Source: a virus | Virus record (IMG/VR): IMGVR_UViG_3300032282_003103 | Coordinates: 1-49,217 of that record | DNA: 49,217 nt | Reading direction: 5' to 3' (one strand) | In this document: one piece after another, positions 39,932 through 47,862 of the stretch | Position numbering within the stretch: the stretch's first letter is position 1 | Layout of the letters: every line of letters starts with the position of its first letter | Position numbers and translations under genes: made by a program | The notes under the pieces: model-generated | What the model was told of the DNA's origin: nothing | Databases searched by the model: none | What the model saw: only the letters and a program-made list of their open reading frames with translations

Positions 39932-42900
39932 ATGGCACTTACATCACCAGGAATTCAAATTTCCGTAACAGACCAGAGTCAATATGTACCCAATCAGGTA
40001 GGCTCGGTTCCGTTAGTATTGTTAGCAACAGAACAAGACAAGTCTTACAATGGCTCACCAGCCACAGGTACTTCTAAAGCTAATGCTGGTAAATTGCTGA
40101 GTTTTACAAGTCAACGTGACTTAGTAACAGCAATGGGAACACCAATGTTCCAACTTAGTTCTGCTGGTACACCAGTAAACGGAAGTGAAATAAACGAATA
40201 CGGTTTAATGGCAGCTTATAGTGCCTTAGGCCTTGGTAATCAATTATATGCTATCCGTGCTGATATTGACTTAGCACAATTAAAAGGTACTGCTAACCGT
40301 CCAGTTGGTATGCCCGAAGATGGTTCTTACTGGTTAAATTTAGCAACAACTGAATTTGGTCTATATTCATTGAATCGCGGTACTAGCGGTTTTGATCACG
40401 TCAATCCTTTATTAATTACTGATCAAACACTATTAGAGAATGATCCGTTTGGTTATTACGGTGGTAACCGTGTTGCTTATCCAAAATCTAGTGTTGGCTC
40501 AATTGGTAGCTATGCATTAGTATTTGTTAACGATCCAGACAGTTCTGGTATCTATGGTGCCGCCGGCGCAAGCACAAAGAATATTCGTTTGTTTTATAAA
40601 GCAGGACGTTCTGGTAGTGGCACAAGCACTAACACAGCTCCTGGTATTATGGCAGACCGTACAACTCCATTAACAAACCGCTGGGTTGAAGTTGGTAGCC
40701 CTAACTGGCAACGTAGTATTCCGGTAGTTATGACTAGCACTATTGATGGTGCTGTAACTATTGCAAATACTGTTACAGATAATTCTGTATTGTTCCGTAT
40801 CAATGGTGTAAACATTGTTATCAACAGCACAAACTTTGCAGGCTTTAGTGCAGGCACAGTATTCCCAATGACAGCGGCCAAACTAGCCAGTGCAATTAAC
40901 ACAGCCAATGGTGGTTCAGGCGTTCCTGGTGTGTATGCACAGAACGTAAGTGGTTCTTTATACCTTTATGTAACAAGTGCCGCAGACAGCACAGGTACAT
41001 ACTCTGGTACAAATCACCCAGACGGTGCAATCGTTTGTTCTAACTTCTTAGCAAGTTCAGGTCTAACAGCCGCAGGTGTTGGCTTGCCAACAACAACCAT
41101 TGGTTGCCCATACTTCTTCTATGGCGACTATGCAAGTGCTCCTGTAAATGCAAGCAGTTCATACTTAGGTTGGGGTATTGCTAGTAGCGATCCTCTACCA
41201 CGTCCAAGTGGTTCTATCTGGTGGAAGACAAGCCCATTAGGTGGCGGTTGGAACCCGGCACTACAAAAATACAGCGCCAGCACTGGTCAGTGGCAAACAG
41301 TTTCTGCACCAATGTATCCATATCTAACTGATGCGATCTATGGCTTAGATCCAACAGGTGGTGGTGTAAACATTCAAGCAGGTCAGACTGTAGCACAATA
41401 CGGTGTTGTTGATTCTACATACAATAGCTTACGTTTCAACGTAAAACTATCTACATCAACAGCAAGTGCAACTGGTGGTGTTATTGATTATAACACTTCG
41501 GGTTATGCCAGCTTACTAAAAGCAGACACAAGTCAATACTTTACTGTATCGGCTACACAACCTGGTAGCTACAGATTGACTCGTTATGGTACTATTTCAA
41601 CTTCTGGTTCAAACCCTGCAACTACACCTGCTAGTATTGTAAACCAAATCTTAGCTTTAAACATTCCTTATGTTACAGCTAGTTTGACTACAAACGGTGA
41701 TAGTTCTGGTACTATCCCAAGCACAGAAACACAAACAATTACATTGACACATACATTAGGTGGTCAAATTGTATTAACACCAAGTGATGTATCTGGTAAC
41801 CCACTAGGTTCACCAAACACATTGTTGAAGCACCTAGGTTTCCGTAGCGAAGCTAACCCAGCATTGAACGGTACTGGTTACGAAATTAACCCATTAACTG
41901 GCGAAGTTAGTATCCAAAACTGGATGAGCTTGACAGAAGATGTTGGTTACTCTAACACTTCACCATACACTTCACCAGCAGATAGTACATACTGGTATTA
42001 CAGCAACTTTGCTGATATCGACGTTATGATCAATGACGGCGGTACATGGAAAGGCTACCACAATGTACAAACTGATATCCGTAATTACCCATTGGGCAAC
42101 ACAGATCCAAACGGTGTTATTGTTTCAGCAAGTGCTCCAACAAGCCAAACTGATGCAACAGCATTAGTAGCTGGTGATTTATGGTTAGACTCTAGCGATT
42201 TAGTTAACTATCCAAAACTAAGCCGCTGGACAGGTACAGTATGGGTAGCAATTGACAATACAGATCATGTAACTAGCAATGGTATCGTGTTTGCTGATGC
42301 ACGTTGGGACACTAACGGTCAGACTGATGTTGTTAACGGCGGATACCCAAGTGTATCATCATTATTAACTTCTAACTACCTTGACCAAGACGCTCCTGAT
42401 GCACGTTTGTATCCAAAAGGTACATTGTTGTTTAACACACGTCGTTCTGGATTTAACGTTAAGCGTTATGTTAAGAACTACTTTAACAGCGTTAGCTTCC
42501 CAAATCCTGGTATCAAACCAGGCACAGCTGGAACATTACCATCTGTAGCAGATTCATGGGTAAGCACTAGCGGTCTTGACAACAAAGGTCGTATGTTAGC
42601 TGGTACAAAAGCACAAAGAGCAATCGTTGTTGAAGCACTTAAAGGTGCAGTAGATAGCAATTTATCTGTGCGTGAAGAAAGCTATAACTATAACATTATT
42701 TGTGCTCCTGGATATCCTGAGTTGATTCCTAACATGGTTGCATTAAATGATGACCGTAGCGACACAGCATTTATCATCGGTGACACACCATTGACATTGG
42801 CTCCAAGCGTTACAGAAATTACTAGCTGGGAAACAGATGCAGATGGTTCTGGATTAGCAACAGCAAGTCCATACCTAGCAGTATACTATCCAGCTGGTTT

Positions 42901-43540
42901 AACAAATGATTTAAGCGGTAACTCAGTAGTAGTACCTGCTAGCCACGCTGTTCTACGTACATTCTTGTACAACGACAACGTAAGCTATCCATGGTTTGCT
43001 CCAGCTGGTGTACACCGTGGCTTAGTTAATAACCTAAGCGACATTGGTTATGTTGATGCCGCAAGTGGTAACTTCGTACACAACGCAGTTAACCAAGGTT
43101 TACGTGATGCATTGTACAACATGAATATTAACCCAATCACTCAGTTACCTGGTGTTGGTTTAGTAATTTGGGGTCAAGAAACACGTAGTGGTGACGCAAC
43201 TGCACGTAACCGTGTAAACGTAGTTCGTTTAGAAAACTATCTACGTGTAATCTTTAAGCGTGTAAGCAATGGATACTTATTTGAACCTAACGATACAATT
43301 ACTCGTAAGAGTATCGCAGGCCAGATTGAAAGTGCATTGCATGACTTATTAAGCAAGCGTGGTTTGTATGACTTCTTAGTAATTTGTGATACAAGTAATA
43401 ATACTTCTAGCACAATCGCTAATAATCAATTATACGTAGACGTAGCAATTGAACCAATGAAGGATGTTGAATTTATTTACATTCCTATTGCATTGTATAA
43501 CCCAGGTGCTATTGCAACACTAGGTCAACAATCAACTTAA
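39932..43540 (+). CDS. 18: Tail sheath protein gp18-like, oversized
   Basis: This 1202-residue protein is nearly twice the length of T4 gp18 (659). The N-terminus MALTSPGIQISVTDQSQ matches T4 'MTLLSPGIELKETTVQS'. The C-terminal ~300 residues are clearly sheath-like: 'YPWFAPAGVHRG' (T4 'QTWMSPAGYNRG'), 'MNINPITQLPGVGLVIWGQET' (T4 'EAINPVTGTGGDGYVLYGDKT'), 'RNRVNVVRLENYL' and 'LVICDTSNNT'. The middle ~600 residues hold insertions, including three W-rich modules (DNA about 40306-40400, 41200-41310 and 42171-42260; for example 'GDLWLDSSDLVNYPKLSRW'). Such insertions would project from the contractile sheath. It has its own late promoter and an AAGGAT ribosome-binding site. Confidence 0.92.
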   Translation: MALTSPGIQISVTDQSQYVPNQVGSVPLVLLATEQDKSYNGSPATGTSKANAGKLLSFTSQRDLVTAMGTPMFQLSSAGTPVNGSEINEYGLMAAYSALGLGNQLYAIRADIDLAQLKGTANRPVGMPEDGSYWLNLATTEFGLYSLNRGTSGFDHVNPLLITDQTLLENDPFGYYGGNRVAYPKSSVGSIGSYALVFVNDPDSSGIYGAAGASTKNIRLFYKAGRSGSGTSTNTAPGIMADRTTPLTNRWVEVGSPNWQRSIPVVMTSTIDGAVTIANTVTDNSVLFRINGVNIVINSTNFAGFSAGTVFPMTAAKLASAINTANGGSGVPGVYAQNVSGSLYLYVTSAADSTGTYSGTNHPDGAIVCSNFLASSGLTAAGVGLPTTTIGCPYFFYGDYASAPVNASSSYLGWGIASSDPLPRPSGSIWWKTSPLGGGWNPALQKYSASTGQWQTVSAPMYPYLTDAIYGLDPTGGGVNIQAGQTVAQYGVVDSTYNSLRFNVKLSTSTASATGGVIDYNTSGYASLLKADTSQYFTVSATQPGSYRLTRYGTISTSGSNPATTPASIVNQILALNIPYVTASLTTNGDSSGTIPSTETQTITLTHTLGGQIVLTPSDVSGNPLGSPNTLLKHLGFRSEANPALNGTGYEINPLTGEVSIQNWMSLTEDVGYSNTSPYTSPADSTYWYYSNFADIDVMINDGGTWKGYHNVQTDIRNYPLGNTDPNGVIVSASAPTSQTDATALVAGDLWLDSSDLVNYPKLSRWTGTVWVAIDNTDHVTSNGIVFADARWDTNGQTDVVNGGYPSVSSLLTSNYLDQDAPDARLYPKGTLLFNTRRSGFNVKRYVKNYFNSVSFPNPGIKPGTAGTLPSVADSWVSTSGLDNKGRMLAGTKAQRAIVVEALKGAVDSNLSVREESYNYNIICAPGYPELIPNMVALNDDRSDTAFIIGDTPLTLAPSVTEITSWETDADGSGLATASPYLAVYYPAGLTNDLSGNSVVVPASHAVLRTFLYNDNVSYPWFAPAGVHRGLVNNLSDIGYVDAASGNFVHNAVNQGLRDALYNMNINPITQLPGVGLVIWGQETRSGDATARNRVNVVRLENYLRVIFKRVSNGYLFEPNDTITRKSIAGQIESALHDLLSKRGLYDFLVICDTSNNTSSTIANNQLYVDVAIEPMKDVEFIYIPIALYNPGAIATLGQQST

Positions 43541-43547
43541 GAATATA

Positions 43548-43555
43548 GATAAATA
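43548..43555 (+). promoter_or_regulatory. T4-type late promoter
   Basis: GATAAATA lies 18 nt before the ATG at 43574, which has an AGGAG ribosome-binding site. It gives the tube gene a promoter separate from the sheath. Confidence 0.82.
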
Positions 43556-43573
43556 AGAGTATAGGAGAATAAA

Positions 43574-44188
43574 ATGGCCGTAGCATCGTTAAGTAAATTC
43601 ACAGTACCATTGGCAAATAACCAAAGCCCTGATACTCAAGGTTTGTTAATGCCAAAACTCAAGTATCGCTTCCGTGCGACATTTGTGAATTTTGGCGTAA
43701 CTAATGGAACAACAGAACTAACCAAGCAAGTTCAGGATATCAAACGTCCTAACGTAAACTTCAACCCAATCACAATTGATGTTTATAACAGCAAGGTGTT
43801 CTTACAAGGTAAACCAGAGTGGCAGGAAACTACTGTTACATTACGTGATGACAGTACTGGTGCAGTAAGTAAACTAGTCGGCGAGCAGATCCAGAAGCAA
43901 TTTGACTTCATGGAACAAGCAAGTGCCGCGGCTGGTATTAACTATAAGTTTGGTCTACAATTTGAAATGTTAGATGGTGGTAATGGTGCAACACAACCAA
44001 CTACATTAGAAGAATGGCAATTAGATGGATGCTTCTTAAGTCAAGTAGACTACGGCGAAATGGCTTACAACAGCAACGATCCTGCGTTAATTGTATTGAA
44101 CATCAAGTTTGATAATGCTGTACAAACAATTGGCGGTGGCGTAGGTACTAGCGTAACAACTAAGACTCCTGGCTCATCAGTTAACTAA
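43574..44188 (+). CDS. 19: Tail tube protein gp19-like
   Basis: This 204-residue protein directly follows the sheath gene, as in T4. It has the tube layout: 'KYRFRATFVNFG', 'TKQVQDIKRPNVNFNPITIDVYNSKVFLQGKPEWQETTVTLRDD' (about 48-93), 'EEWQLDGCFLSQVDYGEM' and 'LIVLNIKFDNA'. In T4 the equivalents are 'QFTFQCKATALPAG', 'NRKINVAGDRTFDDWTVTVMNDE', 'IKGLWPTNVGELQLDW' and 'FEVTLALDYWE'. It is a little longer than T4 gp19 (163). It has its own late promoter and a strong terminator right after it, which fits the need for hundreds of copies. Confidence 0.88.
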   Translation: MAVASLSKFTVPLANNQSPDTQGLLMPKLKYRFRATFVNFGVTNGTTELTKQVQDIKRPNVNFNPITIDVYNSKVFLQGKPEWQETTVTLRDDSTGAVSKLVGEQIQKQFDFMEQASAAAGINYKFGLQFEMLDGGNGATQPTTLEEWQLDGCFLSQVDYGEMAYNSNDPALIVLNIKFDNAVQTIGGGVGTSVTTKTPGSSVN

Positions 44189-44209
44189 GTTTAACTTTTT
44201 AAATAAATT

Positions 44210-44236
44210 AACCCGGTTTAAAACACCGGGTTTTTT
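44210..44236 (+). terminator. Rho-independent terminator
   Basis: AACCCGGT (44210-44217) pairs with ACCGGGTT (44225-44232), then a T run. It ends the tube gene. The next late promoter begins at 44241. Confidence 0.9.
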
Positions 44237-44240
44237 ATTG

Positions 44241-44248
44241 GATAAATA
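44241..44248 (+). promoter_or_regulatory. T4-type late promoter, leaderless configuration
   Basis: GATAAATA is followed by 5 nt and the ATG at 44254. There is no Shine-Dalgarno, so the transcript should begin at the ATG. Confidence 0.78.
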
Positions 44249-44253
44249 TTAGT

Positions 44254-45918
44254 ATGAGCGACAAAATGTATCGTACCGATCCTAATGATTTACTGGCACA
44301 GAGTAAACCAAAGAGCATGGCCAGAGTTGTACCCGGCTCGTTTACTACTGAAGAACCTCCTGCCGGTGGCTTTAAAGCAGAATCGGCACCAAACATTACA
44401 AATGGCAAACAGTACCGAGCTCAGGTAGAACAACAAACAATACTTCGTGACTATCGACATGCTTCACGTATCTTTGTCAGCGACAGTCAGCGACTATCAC
44501 CAAAGTATGGTTTCCTATTTTATGTTGAATTTGATTTCAACCCAGCTATTACTAGTATAAGCAATCGTACCGCACAAGAATTAGGAATGATTGTTAAGAG
44601 TGTTTCGTTGCCTAAGTACACAATGGATACCAAGGTACACAATGCTTACAACAGAGTAAACATCAGTCAACACAAAATTAAGTATGATCCTGTTACTATT
44701 ACTTTCCACGATGACCAAGCAGATAATGTAAGAAACTTTTGGTATGACTACTACAGTTTCTATTTCAGAGATAGTGACTATGCAGATACAACATATCAAG
44801 GCATAAGCAAATATCAAAGTCGTCCAAGTTTTGACTGGGGCTATAGTCTACGCCCAACGGTTGGCTATAACAGTAGCACAGTATATCAACCTTACCAATA
44901 TATTCAAGGCATTCGCATTTATAGTTTGTATCAGAAAAACTTTAGTGAATATCTTTTAGTTAACCCAACTATACAGCAGTTCAGTCACGGTGAACACAAA
45001 AACGGTGGACAAGATCTAGTCGAACATTCAATGACTATCCAATTTGAAACTGTAAAATATCTCACAGGATATACAACAGCAAACACAGTTGGTGGTTATA
45101 TTGATTTACATTACGACAACACACCTAGCCCAAATCTTCCATCAGCAGATGGTGCTACACAAAATTCAATACCCGACGGTCGCGGCGGTTATGTTGATGC
45201 ACCAGATGCGGTAACAGATTTAGCCTATGGTATGTTTACTAATACAGCCTTATATCAGTCACAGTCTGATTTAGGATATACAGTTACATTAGAAGATAAA
45301 GCGGCACAAGCCGCGGCATTGAAAGCTGGCTCAGTAACTGGCATGGTAGCTGCCGCAGGCGGTGGGGGTGGATTTAATATTCCAAGTCTTGGAAGTCTAA
45401 CCACAGGCCTAACTCCTGGTGCTATGTTATCACAACAACTAAGTGCGGCAACTGCACGTCTAGGTGGTATTGTTACTAGTAACTTTTCCAATGCAGTCGT
45501 TGGCGGTATTGCCAAAGGTCTTGGCCCAAATGGCTCAGCTATCGTTGGCGGTATTGCCAGTGCTATTATGAATCCTAAAGCCGCAATACAGGCCGTTGAG
45601 AACTTGGCACTAAACTATGCAATTAATAAAGTCACTGGATTTGTAGTTGAGAAAACAGCACCATTGTTCAGTACAATGTCTAATAATATTGCTGAAACAG
45701 TTAAAGGTTGGTCTGACTCAGTGTCCAAAGCCGCCGGAGATTTATGGACAAGTGCAGGCTCATCATTGTACACCACTACAGGTATTAATGTGTTTAGTGC
45801 GGATCAGTTAAATCAACAATTTGCAACTAACACAGGTATCTATACTCCAAACTTATTCACATACACAAATGCAGATGGCGTCGACATAACTCTTAACACG
45901 GCAGTAACTTTTGAATAA
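44254..45918 (+). CDS. Tail-tube-like baseplate protein (tube cap or initiator, gp48/gp54-like)
   Basis: This 554-residue protein has a tube-like core at about 85-275: 'GFLFYVEFDFN', 'IVKSVSLPKYTMDTKVHNAYNRVNIS', 'YDPVTITFHDDQADNVRNFWYDYY' and 'HSMTIQFETVKYLTGY'. That order matches tube proteins and T4 gp54 (YSVKMPENRLSYETDW..., LDPLVISFRMD). The C-terminal ~200 residues are Ala/Gly-rich with small-residue helices (MLSQQLSAATARLGG; NAVVGGIAKGLG; AIVGGIASAIM), like the C-terminus of gp54. It is thus probably a baseplate tube initiator or cap; whether gp48 or gp54 cannot be settled here. It starts a leaderless late unit. Confidence 0.62.
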   Translation: MSDKMYRTDPNDLLAQSKPKSMARVVPGSFTTEEPPAGGFKAESAPNITNGKQYRAQVEQQTILRDYRHASRIFVSDSQRLSPKYGFLFYVEFDFNPAITSISNRTAQELGMIVKSVSLPKYTMDTKVHNAYNRVNISQHKIKYDPVTITFHDDQADNVRNFWYDYYSFYFRDSDYADTTYQGISKYQSRPSFDWGYSLRPTVGYNSSTVYQPYQYIQGIRIYSLYQKNFSEYLLVNPTIQQFSHGEHKNGGQDLVEHSMTIQFETVKYLTGYTTANTVGGYIDLHYDNTPSPNLPSADGATQNSIPDGRGGYVDAPDAVTDLAYGMFTNTALYQSQSDLGYTVTLEDKAAQAAALKAGSVTGMVAAAGGGGGFNIPSLGSLTTGLTPGAMLSQQLSAATARLGGIVTSNFSNAVVGGIAKGLGPNGSAIVGGIASAIMNPKAAIQAVENLALNYAINKVTGFVVEKTAPLFSTMSNNIAETVKGWSDSVSKAAGDLWTSAGSSLYTTTGINVFSADQLNQQFATNTGIYTPNLFTYTNADGVDITLNTAVTFE

Positions 45919-45932
45919 CACTAATATTATAA

Positions 45933-46325
45933 ATGGCAACTAATAATCAAATCACTACAGCAACCAACTTAACCGGACCAGCGGTTAATAACCCAACAGG
46001 CAATGCAAACAAATATTTTACAAATCTCTATACTGTAGATATGAGTGTTGGTCCTGAAACAAATGACGCCTTGATTGCCTTCTTTGAAAGTTATACAGGC
46101 AACAAACAAGCTGGACAAAATTTAGCCGGCGCAATATTGTATAGCTCAAAGGCACAAGGTGTAAACCCAATGGCTATACTAGACCAATTACAAAAATTAC
46201 CAAAAGGTCAGTTAAACAGTTATCTACTGGCTTTCTTAAATTCAAGCAGAGTGCCTACTAGTTCACTCGGAGTTAGAACTTCAACAAAAACTAGTCCTTA
46301 TATAACTCGTACGTTGTTAGTATGA
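45933..46325 (+). CDS. Conserved-looking hypothetical protein
   Basis: This 130-residue protein is not recognised. The N-terminal ~45 residues are Asn/Thr-rich and probably extended. A helical core follows at about 45-105 (NDALIAFFESYTGNKQAGQNLAGAILYSSKAQGV; LDQLQKLPKGQLNSYLLAFLNSS), then a basic tail with RTSTKTS. It lies 14 nt behind the tube-cap-like gene and ends in an ATGA overlap with gp4, so it is a co-translated structural or baseplate component by position only. Confidence 0.68.
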   Translation: MATNNQITTATNLTGPAVNNPTGNANKYFTNLYTVDMSVGPETNDALIAFFESYTGNKQAGQNLAGAILYSSKAQGVNPMAILDQLQKLPKGQLNSYLLAFLNSSRVPTSSLGVRTSTKTSPYITRTLLV

Positions 46326-46756
46326 CCAAATACGCCCAAGGAAAATTTCAATTACAAAACCCAGCAAAGTATGTAGGCAACAAACAGCCAACATATCGTT
46401 CAAGTTGGGAATATGTGTTTATGCAGTTTTGCGACAACAACCCTAATATACTACAATGGGCAAGTGAAGCAGTACACATCAACTATCGTAATCCATTGAC
46501 TGGTAAAAATACCATTTATGTTCCAGACTTTTTAATTACCTACGGTGACTCTAGCGGGCAACAACACGCTGAAGTTATAGAAGTAAAACCCCGCAAAGAA
46601 ACTACACTTGAAGGTGCTAAAAATGTACGCGACCAAGCGGCCGCTATACTTAATATGGCAAAATGGGAAGCCGCTCGTGCTTGGTGCAAAGCACATGGAT
46701 TAACGTTCCGTGTAGTAACCGAAGATATGATTTTCGCTCAGGGCCGTGGCAAATAA
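46322..46756 (+). CDS. 4: Head completion protein gp4-like (TnsA-like nuclease fold)
   Basis: This 144-residue protein corresponds to T4 gp4 (150 residues). 'NPAKYVGNKQPTYRSSWEYVFMQFCDNNPNILQWASE' matches T4 'NPQKYVGKVKPVYRSSWENLFFKFCDVNPNIVKWSSE'. Later 'VPDFLITY', 'EVIEVKPRKET' and 'AKWEAARAWCKAHGLTFRVVTED' match the T4 equivalents. Candidate nuclease residues are E30, D69, E87 and K89 (E...D...ExK), the TnsA/restriction-enzyme-like pattern. In T4, gp4 with gp50/gp65 completes filled heads before tail joining. It starts in an ATGA overlap with the previous gene. Confidence 0.9.
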   Translation: MTKYAQGKFQLQNPAKYVGNKQPTYRSSWEYVFMQFCDNNPNILQWASEAVHINYRNPLTGKNTIYVPDFLITYGDSSGQQHAEVIEVKPRKETTLEGAKNVRDQAAAILNMAKWEAARAWCKAHGLTFRVVTEDMIFAQGRGK

Positions 46757-46759
46757 ATA
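46752..46759 (+). promoter_or_regulatory. T4-type late promoter, leaderless configuration
   Basis: AATAAATA overlaps the stop of the gp4-like gene and is followed by 5 nt and the ATG at 46765, without Shine-Dalgarno. Confidence 0.65.
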
Positions 46760-46764
46760 TTGCT

Positions 46765-47250
46765 ATGACCAAAAAATTAGAAGAACTTTTTAACTTACCA
46801 ACTGTAGATTCTACCCCAGAAGAATCGTCGGCAGTCATTGAAGAAAACAGAGAACTCATTACCGAAGTAGATGCGGCTATCAACAAAATTGATGCCGCCC
46901 TGCCTACAGTACGCGATTTAGAAACCGGCGATAATGAGTTAGATGAATTAGCTAAACTAGCACAAAGCAAAGCCGAAGATCTAATAGATTTAGGTATGAA
47001 TGTAGAACCACGTTTCAGCGGAGTTATACTACAAACAGCCGGTGTAATGCTAGGACATGCTATTACAGCCAAAACTGCCAAGCTAGATAAGAAGCTACGT
47101 ATGGTGCAGTTACAGCTACAAAAAGCCCGATTAGATCATCAAATTAGTAAAGATAAAGGCAACGATCCTGAGTCTGCACCTATTGATGGACAGGGTGTAG
47201 TGCTAGATCGTAACGAATTGCTAAAGCAAATCTTAGGTCGAAAAGGCTAA
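46765..47250 (+). CDS. Terminase small subunit (gp16-like) candidate
   Basis: I start this 161-residue protein at 46765 because a longer start would lie within gp4 and the ATG here is precisely 5 nt behind a late box. It opens MTKKLEELFNLP and has an acidic N-terminus. A long helical region follows at about 40-130 (VDAAINKIDAALPTVRDLETGDNELDELAKLAQSKAEDLIDLG; ILQTAGVMLGHAITAKTAKLDKKLRMVQLQLQKARLDHQ). It ends in 'GVVLDRNELLKQILG'. Length (T4 gp16 is 164), coiled-coil-rich centre and position fit the small terminase subunit, which recognises DNA for packaging. Identity to T4 gp16 is too low to be sure; another helical virion protein is possible. Confidence 0.6.
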   Translation: MTKKLEELFNLPTVDSTPEESSAVIEENRELITEVDAAINKIDAALPTVRDLETGDNELDELAKLAQSKAEDLIDLGMNVEPRFSGVILQTAGVMLGHAITAKTAKLDKKLRMVQLQLQKARLDHQISKDKGNDPESAPIDGQGVVLDRNELLKQILGRKG

Positions 47251-47253
47251 ATA
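47246..47253 (+). promoter_or_regulatory. T4-type late promoter
   Basis: GCTAAATA overlaps the stop of the gp16 candidate and lies 20 nt before the ATG at 47274, with an AGGAT ribosome-binding site. Confidence 0.65.
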
Positions 47254-47273
47254 CTGAATATAGGATTATAACG

Positions 47274-47858
47274 ATGAAACCGTTCCAAACATACATTTTT
47301 GAATTAAACAAGCCATACGAATTTCGTATTAAACTTGCTGGTATAAACCCACAAGGCGAAGTTATGGACAAGATTAAAAATGCTCTTGAAACATACCAAC
47401 TTGAAAGCGTAAGTGCTGTTAAGAGTTTACCGATTCAAGAGCACCGTGAATTTCCACAGTGGGGCGGTCCTTGCGAAGCATGGCAATTTGACATTAAAGT
47501 TGCTTATCCAACAACAGCGGCAATGATGCGCCAAATGATTAAAGAACGTGCCCAATTAAATCCAGATTGGATTTGTGTGCGTAACCTCAATGAAGAATTA
47601 GATACCGATGAAGCTGAAGCTCGCGGTAAAGACCATGAAGGCGCACTACTAGACGAAACTGAATTAAAAGATGAGCCAGGCTCACAAGAACTAGCAGGTC
47701 AAAGTCGTGTTGGTAGTTTGTTAAAAGAATTAGAATCCCGTAAGTTTGAATTTGCACAAGACAGCAAAGAACAAGGCAAGACAACAGAATCGGTCCCGGT
47801 TGGTACTACAAGCCCAGTAGGTACAAACCAAAATAAAGTTTATAAAGCAAAAGGTTAA
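47274..47858 (+). CDS. Hypothetical protein
   Basis: This 194-residue protein is unrecognised. Its N-terminal ~110 residues form a compact alpha/beta domain: 'YIFELNKPYEFRIKLAGINPQGEVMDKIKNALETYQLES' , 'HREFPQWGGPCEAWQFDIKVAYP' , 'MRQMIKERAQLNPDWICVRN'. The C-terminal ~80 residues are acidic and low in complexity (ELDTDEAEARGKDHEGALLDETELKDEPGSQ), probably disordered. The folded part has a ferredoxin-like feel. Position between the terminase candidate and the AT-hook-like protein suggests a head-related function (inference). Confidence 0.7.
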   Translation: MKPFQTYIFELNKPYEFRIKLAGINPQGEVMDKIKNALETYQLESVSAVKSLPIQEHREFPQWGGPCEAWQFDIKVAYPTTAAMMRQMIKERAQLNPDWICVRNLNEELDTDEAEARGKDHEGALLDETELKDEPGSQELAGQSRVGSLLKELESRKFEFAQDSKEQGKTTESVPVGTTSPVGTNQNKVYKAKG

Positions 47859-47862
47859 GACA

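Noticed and set aside
46663-46764. Upstream start for the gp16 candidate inside gp4
   Set aside because: The extension lies wholly within the gp4 reading frame, and the ATG at 46765 follows a late box by exactly 5 nt.
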